Assembly: GCA_037102815.1 (NCBI GenBank)
Contig: BTPP01000001.1
Location: 893,001 to 957,000, forward strand
Length of the DNA stretch: 64,000 nucleotides
DNA from: Neurospora intermedia
Taxonomy: Eukaryota > Ascomycota > Sordariomycetes > Sordariales > Sordariaceae
Reading direction: 5' to 3'
Shown one piece after another: positions 57,901-64,000 of the stretch. The notes beneath the pieces were generated by a model. The model was not told the DNA's origin. It saw nothing but the letters and a program-made list of their open reading frames with translations, and did no database searches. The number at the start of each line of letters is the position of its first letter. Within the stretch, counting starts at the first letter, position 1. A program made the position numbers and the translations under genes.

Positions 57901-60900
57901 CCTATTGTAGGTAGTATTTTAAATATATTATTTGTACTATAATTAGAAGTCGGACCCGTATAGGTATACCGATAATAAATAGACTAATATAAAGAATTGT
58001 ATCAATACTATATAATATAAAGCACTCTTTATATATTCTACCAACGCCCTTATATTATCGATTATTCATACTCTCTACCTACAAATTAATACACTTATAA
58101 TTATATTCTTCGAACTTTACGAATATATTAATAAACAATTTACTTAATATAAATACAAATTATTATTTAATAAAACGATCCAGCTCATTATAGGCTAGAT
58201 TAAAGACTACCCGACCGACTTCTACTTCTATTAATAATATATTTTCCCTAAAGTATATCAAAATAGTATATTCGACGAATAAACCCCTAGATTCTTTAAG
58301 TAAAATATTAAATATATTAAAAAGTAGGTATATAAGAAGTTCGATAGCGTATTATATATATCCCTATTTGAGTTTATCGCCCCAATTTTAAATTAGGAGA
58401 CTAATTTTATTGCTGAGAGAAAGAATAAAAAACTATAGCTTTTCTATTTCAAATTAGTATATATTCCTATATTCTAGGAAGTAAGGAAGGTCTATATAGA
58501 AGAATTTACTATAGTGAATAATAAGGGTCGTATATAAATATAGATTTATAACGATAATATATAGTTAATTAACCTCCGTGCCTGCTAAAAGTATAGGAGG
58601 GTTTTCAACGGTCTCACTATATATCCAAATTTGATAGATATTAAATTTAACCTCTTCTTCTAGAATAATTCTACTATTCTATATATTAGTAATATCGCTG
58701 CAATTAATCCGACGGAGTTCTAGAATACGTATAATACTACGGATTTACCCCCTCCCCTTTCATTATCGCTATTTACTCCCGATAGTATAAGATTATTAAA
58801 TATAACTAATATTTGTATTTGTAATACCGAGATAGTCGTCTTAGAAAACCTATTAGAAAATAATTTATTTATAGGCCCAAAGCCCGATTTACCCGTACTA
58901 TTAATTACCGAATCGGCGAAGAGGTAATTACCCCCCTCGGGTAATAGGAATAAAATACTAAAGATATTTAAGTCTTTACGCGTACCGGCAACCGTACTTG
59001 TATCGCCCTTACCAATTCCGAAGCCTAAGTTCAAAATGACTTAGGAATAAATAAAATAATTTAATATTTTTATATAATATATATGTAAATTAGGCTCTAA
59101 TATACTAAAGAAGAAGGCCGGTATACTATAATATATATAGGATTTATAATTAGCCGATTATTCCTTCGACGATACGTTAACGAAAATAAAATTATTTATA
59201 TTTGAAATTAAGGTTATTCTAAATACTCCTCGGCCGTAAATTATTATAATACTTAAAATAAAGGCTAGGAAAGAGATAATAGCTAGGCAAGAAATATTAG
59301 TACTACCGCCCCCTATCCCTTTTACAACGAAGCCTATTAAACCTAAATTAATAACCGAAAAAAAAATTTCGGCCGTTCCTCTCCCTCTATATACTAAATC
59401 CCTACAACCCGAACGTCCAATTACCGAACGTACTATTGCCAACCCTACGCCCAATCTTGAAGAAGAATAATTTAATATTAAAAATCTAATCTTCAAAAAG
59501 GAAAGGATATAGAACGTATAATTAAAATAGGACTTTAACTATTTTAAAAAGTTTATAAACGAAGCAATTAATGGATTTTTAACCGAATAGTACCGGGAGT
59601 TCGCTACCTATTTTAAAGATAATTAATTGAATTTTGATAATCTATAGGCGTATATCTATAGTATCTATAAAATTATATAATATACGTAATAAATTAATAA
59701 TTTATTTCGTCCAACGACCCCTATTAGGTTACCGAAAAATAATTATAATAATTATCGAGAATCACTTTCCCAGTTCAAAGACTAATTACTATTAGACATC
59801 CGTACTAGCCTATTTAAAACGCTATTAAATATCGAAGAAGAATATAACCTACAAAAGCTATAAAATATATACTAGCTAGGGTCGTACGTATAATTTGTAG
59901 TACTTAAAGTAGTATAGAATTTAGTCCAAATAGTAATTAAGAAAGCTAGCTAACGTAATAAAGCCGATAATGTATCTATCGATTTAAATATTAAAATATT
60001 GGATGCTTATCCTATATTAAGCGAATTAGTCGAATCCGAACTAGTTGAATCCGAATTAGTCGAATCCGAACTAGCCGAATCCGAACCGGCCAAGTCCGGA
60101 CCGGCCGAAGAGGCGTTCCCTACTTCTACCGCTAAATTTATTATTAATATAGCCGAAGGTACACTTGGGCTTGTAGATCTTAACGAGGTTCGTCGATATA
60201 ACGAGGTTGTTCGCCGAGAAAGGGAATACGAAGAGCGCTAGAGGGCCGCCCGTAGGAAGCAATTACATAAGGAAGCTGCTTGTATTAATAAAAAGAAAGT
60301 TAAACGCCTTAAGAAGTAGTAAGAGGAAAAGTATACTACTACCCTTAAGAAATAGTAAAAGGATAAGGAGGCTATTCGATTAAAGAAGTAATAAAAGGAC
60401 GAAGAGGTTAAGCGCCTTAAGAAATAATAAGAGGAAGAGTATATTACTACCCTTAAGAAACAGTAAAAGGACGAGGAGGCTGAACGCTTTAAAAAGTAGC
60501 AAAAGGAAGAGTATACTACTACCTTCAAGAAATAGTAAAAGGATAAGGAGGCTAAACGCTTTAAGAAGCAATAAGAGGAAGAATATGCTATTGCCCTCAA
60601 GAAATAGTAAAAGGAAGAGGCTACTACTCGATTTAAGAAGTAGAAGGAGGACGAGGCTACTACCCTCAAGAAAGAATAGAAGGAAAAGGCTACTCAATTT
60701 AAGAAATAGTAAGAGGATAACGAGGCTGCTCGATTTAAGAAGTAGCAAAATAATAAGGAGGCTACTACCTTCAAGAAATAATAGGAGGATAAAGAGGCTA
60801 TTCGATTTAAGAAATAGTAAGAGGAGGCTACAAAGGCTATAAAGGCCAAAGAGCCGTCTTCTTTATTATCCCCGCTAACCGCGGATTCGCCAGCCGCGAA

Positions 60901-61200
60901 CTCGCTAGCCGCAAACTCGCTATTCACCCTACGACCTAACCCCTGCAAAACTCCCGTACTTATACTAATAATCGAAGTATCTACGTCCACCGACTTATAA
61001 GACATATCTTCATCTAACGCAAAACTAAAAGTATAAACTCTATATAAGAGGCCGTTATTCGCAGATATAACGATTATATTATAGGCGTACTCGGCTTCTA
61101 TATTAAATTAAACCCCCCTTAAGCGTACTATATCGATTCGTTCAACCTCGTATATAATATAAGTTACTATACCTACCGATACTATTATTGCTACCCTAAA
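57900..61200 (+). pseudogene. Giant ORF of unknown function with a K/E/Q coiled-coil repeat (RIP-mutated)
   Basis: One plus-strand frame can be followed for ~1100 codons with mostly TAG/TAA breaks. The first third is globular (FFELYEYINKQFTQYKYKLL, stops excepted). The middle contains PKPDLPVLLITESAKR and PERPITERTIANPTPNLEEE. A (V/A)ESEL-type pentapeptide repeat sits at 60012-60090. A Lys/Glu-rich tandem repeat (60240-60840) follows, and then a Ser/Ala/Asn stretch. No known domain is recognised. Size and composition suggest a structural or accessory protein of a large transposon. Confidence 0.5.
60240..60840 (+). repeat. Tandem coding repeat, R-F/L-K-K-Q-Q-(K/E)n type
   Basis: About 13 units of 36-60 bp share TTTAAGAAGTAGTAARAGGA or CTTAAGAAATAGTAAAAGGA. 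They translate as (R/T)(F/L)KK followed by two stop-prone codons and K/E-rich residues. The TAG/TAA pairs at the same place in each unit are what CAG-CAA (Gln-Gln) becomes after RIP. Confidence 0.8.
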
Positions 61201-61542
61201 CTATATATTTATACGGTCCTAAACCCGTAGTACTTCCCTAATTATCCCTAGTAATATAATTAATACATTTACTTCCAATAACGCTAATAGTAGTACTACT
61301 AGTTCAATATATAAAGGCCATCGCTATAGACGTAATAGACTCTTAGAGTTTAAGGACTAGTATTATAGGTACAATATTTATAATACTAACGATTTTTTAA
61401 CCGATAGTTCAATTAATCCGTCTAAAATTCTTATTAAACGCTTTGCCCGCTACTACGTAGGTTATTACTAATAGTAATAATTACGAGCGATATATCCTAT
61501 TAGTATTATTAACTATATCCGAATAATATATATTAATGGAAA

Positions 61543-61757
61543 GAGTAGCTAATACGTATCTATAGCCTTGTTATAGCAATAAGGGTATAAGAGGCTAGCG
61601 TTAACTAATCTTCAAACTCCCTTCCGTTATTATTTATCTACTTTAATATAGAGAGTAGCTAGTACGTATCTATAGCCTTATTATAGTAATAAAGGTATAA
61701 GAGGTTAGTTGGATTCTATTTAATTATTAATTAGTCTTCGAACTCTCTTCCGTTATT
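61543..61757 (+). repeat. Two-copy tandem duplication (~110 bp unit)
   Basis: GAGTAGCTAATACGTATC...TTCCGTTATTATT at 61543-61640 recurs as GAGTAGCTAGTACGTATC...TTCCGTTATTATT at 61653-61757. The copies differ by transitions and a small insertion. Confidence 0.7.
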
Positions 61758-61769
61758 ATTTTACCTCTA

Positions 61770-61835
61770 GTTAAAAAAAGGTAAAAAAAAAAAATATAAA
61801 AAAAATATAGAAAAAAATATAGGAAAAAATGGATT
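61770..61835. other. A-rich tract
   Basis: A near-continuous A-rich run with AAAAATATA units follows the duplicated segment. It could be a 3' tail or simple sequence. Confidence 0.4.
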
Positions 61836-61975
61836 GTCCAATTTATTCTTATTTCGCTAGTAATAGTGTAATATGCAGATTGTATAGTATTTTCGCGGTA
61901 TAGTATATAGATTGTCTACTTTACCCCTAAATATAATTCCGCTTGGACGGGACGGGAATTTAACGACTTATATAA

Positions 61976-62169
61976 TCGCTAAAACTCTTAAGTACAATAT
62001 ATATTCTTAATAATTCTTTTACTATGCGTACGGGCCTTTTTATAGTAGCCGTTAAAGTCGGTTACTAAATATATAAGTTTAACGATTATTTCAGTAAATA
62101 TCGTGCAAAGGTCTGTACGTTCTGCGATAGATCGTTAAGAATATGTGCTATACTTAAGAACTTTAGCGA
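61976..62169. mobile_element. Foldback/MITE-like element with ~60-bp imperfect inverted arms
   Basis: The arm at 61976-62035 (TCGCTAAAACTCTTAAGTAC...TATTCTTAA...GCGTACGGGCC) is matched in inverse complement by 62109-62169. The first ~35 bases agree best; the inner part agrees at about two-thirds. The loop is ~75 bp. No flanking duplication was identified. Confidence 0.55.
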
Positions 62170-62440
62170 CTATCTATAGTAGACATTTAAACTCAACCCA
62201 ATTAACTAATTAGAGCACTCCCTCAGCCCGACAAGTCTTATTAAATGAATATGTCTTATTGAGGCAATAGGTCTTGTTTTATTACCAAGACAAATGACTC
62301 TTAATAACCTCTATACGCCTTGTTCCCTAGCGTATTTTTCCGCTATGGTAGGAATTGTTCGATAGAATTAAGTACAAATATACGTCCGAAGAAAAAGTAA
62401 GTTAAATAGAATATAAGGGACGAAAAAGCTAAAAAGTAGG
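62170..62440. other. Junction with short inverted and direct GTCTTATT / AGGTCTTG repeats
   Basis: It contains a small patch of ordinary composition (62216-62240, GCACTCCCTCAGCCCGAC). CAAGTCTTATTAAATGAATA and TGTCTTATTGAGGC repeat a GTCTTATT core. It may be the edge of the Gypsy fragment that follows. Confidence 0.35.
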
Positions 62441-64000
62441 ATAGGCACCCCTAGCTTTCCCGCTCACTAATAACCAAGGATTCTACTCATTACGTAGGAT
62501 GTTCGGCTAGGTAAAGGAGCGCTCTAAGGATATAACTATTATTAACACCGTTATTTTTAACTACTATATTCACTATAATACAAAAGTTAAATCGATAAGT
62601 TTATACGAAATCGATAGGCTAATATCTAATTTAAGGGAACAAACTAGCGTTCTACTAATAAATAACGACGAACACCGAACCTTAGTATTAGAACGACTCC
62701 CTCAGAAATACTATAACCACATCAATATATTTAGTAAATTCGATTCTAATACTTTGCTGGAATATTTAGATAAAGTCGACTACAAAATTCTATTCGAAGA
62801 AGGCAAATCGCCTAAAAACCTAGGATACAATTCGTTGTATAAAATAACCTTAGAAGAATTGAAGGAATATAGGAAATATATTACCGACAATCTATAAAAA
62901 GGCTTTATTAAGGCCAGCTCCGCGCCCTAGGTAGTACCGGTACTATTCGTACCTAAAATAAACGGTAGTTTACGCTTTTACATAGACTACCGAAAGTTTA
63001 ATGCATTATTACAAAAAGACCAATACTTATTACCCTTAATCGACGAAATATTCGTTCGTATTAATTAAATAAGGGAATTCACTAAAATCGATATTCGGCA
63101 AGCCTTTTATCGTATCCGTATATTGTAACGGGTCTGCTAGAGTATTGTACAGCGAGCAGTCGTGTGTGGTTGAAATGCTATATTTGACAAAGAGAGTAAA
63201 AGAAGATTGCACTAGAAGGGTGCAGTAGAAAGAAGGTTTTATAGTTGAGCGCACGGGCTAGGCAAATATGTGGATCTAACCAACCAGAAGGCTCGCATCC
63301 TTATCGATACGGCCTATCCGGTTTGGCACCCGGCTTGGCAGACTTGGCAAAGCCGAGTCTTGAATCCTGGGCGCTAGCCCCATGACATATATACCCGGAG
63401 TATAAAAATTTAATAACGTTCAAAATACAATATAACGCTTACAAATATAAGGTCCTACCATTCGGATTAACGGGTAGCCCCTCTTCTTTCTAACAATTCA
63501 TCAATAAAATATTAGTCAACTACCTAAATATATTCTACAACACATATATCAATAATATTCTAATTTACTCAAAAAACCTGGACAATTACAATAACTACGT
63601 CCGTAAAGTACTCAATCGGCTACGGGAAGTAAACCTTCAAACCGATATTAAGAAATATAAATTCGGGGTTACTAGAACGAAATTCCTAAACTTCATTATT
63701 AGTACTAACGGGATTTCGGTTAACTCCAAAAAAATCACCGCCGTAAAGGATTAGAAGTAACCAACGACGGTAAAAGGAATATAAACCTTCTTAGGATTCT
63801 ATAACTTTTACCACAAATTTATTAAAGAATTTAATTGTATAATTCGACTACTAACTAACTTTACTAAAAAAAGAGACTCTATACCAATAGATAGACCGAT
63901 ATTAGGAGGCATTTAGGAAGCTCAAAAAGGCCCTCCTAAACGCCCCTATACTATCCTACTTCAATTATTACCGGGAAATAAAAATTAAAACGGACGCATC
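62440..64000 (+). pseudogene. Second Gypsy pol (RT to RNase H), RIP-mutated and cut by the window end
   Basis: Plus-strand pol. EEGKSPKNLGYNSLYKITLEE and PVLFVPKINGSLRFYIDYRK lie upstream. TKIDIRQAFYRIRI ends at 63123, where a solo LTR interrupts. Then KVLPFGLTGSPSSF, and the active site YINN (YIDD before RIP) with ILIYS near 63550. KKYKFGVTRTKFLNFIIS follows, then the connection region (TFLGFYNFYHKFIKEF). The last bases encode the KTDAS-type RNase H start. Few stops remain. It is not the same family as the minus-strand Gypsy, judging by sequence. Confidence 0.88.
63124..63387. mobile_element. Solo LTR, RIP-free, with a 5-bp target duplication
   Basis: 264 bp beginning TGTAACGGG and ending CCCATGACA, flanked by TATAT (63119-63123 and 63388-63392). 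Composition is ordinary with intact CpA/TpG, in contrast to the surrounding RIP-mutated pol. This fits a late insertion followed by LTR-LTR recombination. Short solo LTRs are also below the size RIP detects. The small open frame overlapping it is not a gene. Confidence 0.85.

Larger units (their letters stand above)
35600..64000. repeat. RIP-saturated AT-rich domain of nested transposons
   Basis: Base composition changes abruptly after the tRNA and stays AT-rich to the window end. TpA is very frequent and CpA/TpG scarce. Protein-like frames run for hundreds of codons but are broken mostly by TAG/TAA where CAG/CAA/TGG is expected. Aspartates at polymerase active sites are changed to Asn (G-to-A). 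These are the marks of Neurospora RIP. Named elements inside are listed separately. Such domains are normally H3K9me3/DNA-methylated heterochromatin in Neurospora; that part is inferred. Confidence 0.93.

Noticed and set aside
60240-60840. Regular short repeats as a CRISPR array
   Set aside because: No constant repeat/spacer structure. The organism is a fungus and the repeat translates into a K/E/Q coiled coil.
63036-63254. 72-codon frame over the solo LTR
   Set aside because: It spans the LTR boundary and has no protein features; the LTR termini and duplication explain the sequence.
35600-64000. A Starship-type giant element
   Set aside because: No tyrosine-recombinase (DUF3435) captain frame was recognised. 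The structure is explained by nested Gypsy and TIR elements.
35600-64000. Centromere or telomere
   Set aside because: The AT-rich RIP-mutated composition is compatible with pericentromeric DNA, but there are no TTAGGG repeats and 28 kb at a window edge cannot show a centromere.

Overview
This is nuclear DNA from a filamentous ascomycete, almost certainly a Neurospora or very close relative. The left 35.5 kb has about 50% GC, with short (54-92 bp) GT-AG introns that carry CTNAC-type branch sites. It includes a GH6 cellobiohydrolase that I recognise as the Neurospora gh6-2 type. The right 28.4 kb is AT-rich, dominated by TpA, and full of in-frame TAA/TAG codons where CAA/CAG/TGG would be expected. 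That is the signature of repeat-induced point mutation (RIP), which is strongest in Neurospora.

Euchromatic part, left to right: a proline-rich low-complexity protein (402-2174, +); gh6-2 with a CBM1 (2579-4095, -); an HKD phospholipase-D-like protein (4930-6492, -); an allantoate/nicotinate-type MFS permease (8032-9647, +); a 3.7 kb gene-free stretch holding a degenerate ~190 bp tandem repeat (about 10.0-11.0 kb); a bestrophin-like channel (13382-15172, +); a membrane/coiled-coil/Cys-His protein of unknown function (15926-17262, -); an SAM-dependent O-methyltransferase (19323-20063, +); the AP-2 mu subunit (20838-22332, +); a CRH-like GPI-anchored GH16 transglycosidase (23605-24759, +); a membrane-anchored gag/UBN2-like protein that may be a domesticated retrotransposon gene (25477-26217, +); a metal-dependent amidohydrolase (26516-28015, -); a very long Ppo/linoleate-diol-synthase-like protein whose P450 half has lost its heme-thiolate cysteine (28395-32711, -); a PaxM-like FAD monooxygenase (33562-34975, -); and a tRNA-Trp(CCA) gene (35513-35584, +). 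The genes are single transcription units with no operon logic. The Ppo and the FAD monooxygenase are neighbours on the same strand and might share a role in oxidised-lipid or secondary metabolism, but that is inference.

The tRNA sits directly at the edge of the RIP-mutated domain. From about 35.6 kb to the right end the window is a graveyard of nested transposons. A TIR-bounded element (36096-48297) contains a Tc1/mariner-type DD34E transposase. That transposase is split by a complete Gypsy retrotransposon (36655-44428) with two 238-bp LTRs and a perfect 5-bp target duplication, CTAGC. The Gypsy element runs on the minus strand and carries an apparent antisense ORF between pol and its 3' LTR. 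The TIR element also carries a minus-strand second ORF (45.8-48.1 kb). Beyond it lie RIP-eroded gag-like ORFs (49.1-53.3 kb, +), a large transposase-like ORF (54.2-57.0 kb, -) with a motif family found in other ascomycete DNA transposons, a giant RIP-eroded ORF with a K/E/Q coiled-coil repeat (57.9-61.2 kb, +), a foldback element, and a second Gypsy pol (62.4-64.0 kb, +) that runs off the window. Some inserts are clearly younger than the RIP: a clean solo LTR (63124-63387, duplication TATAT) and a 62-bp insert (51977-52038, duplication TATATAC).

All exon structures were built by eye from splice signals and frame continuity; no database search was run.
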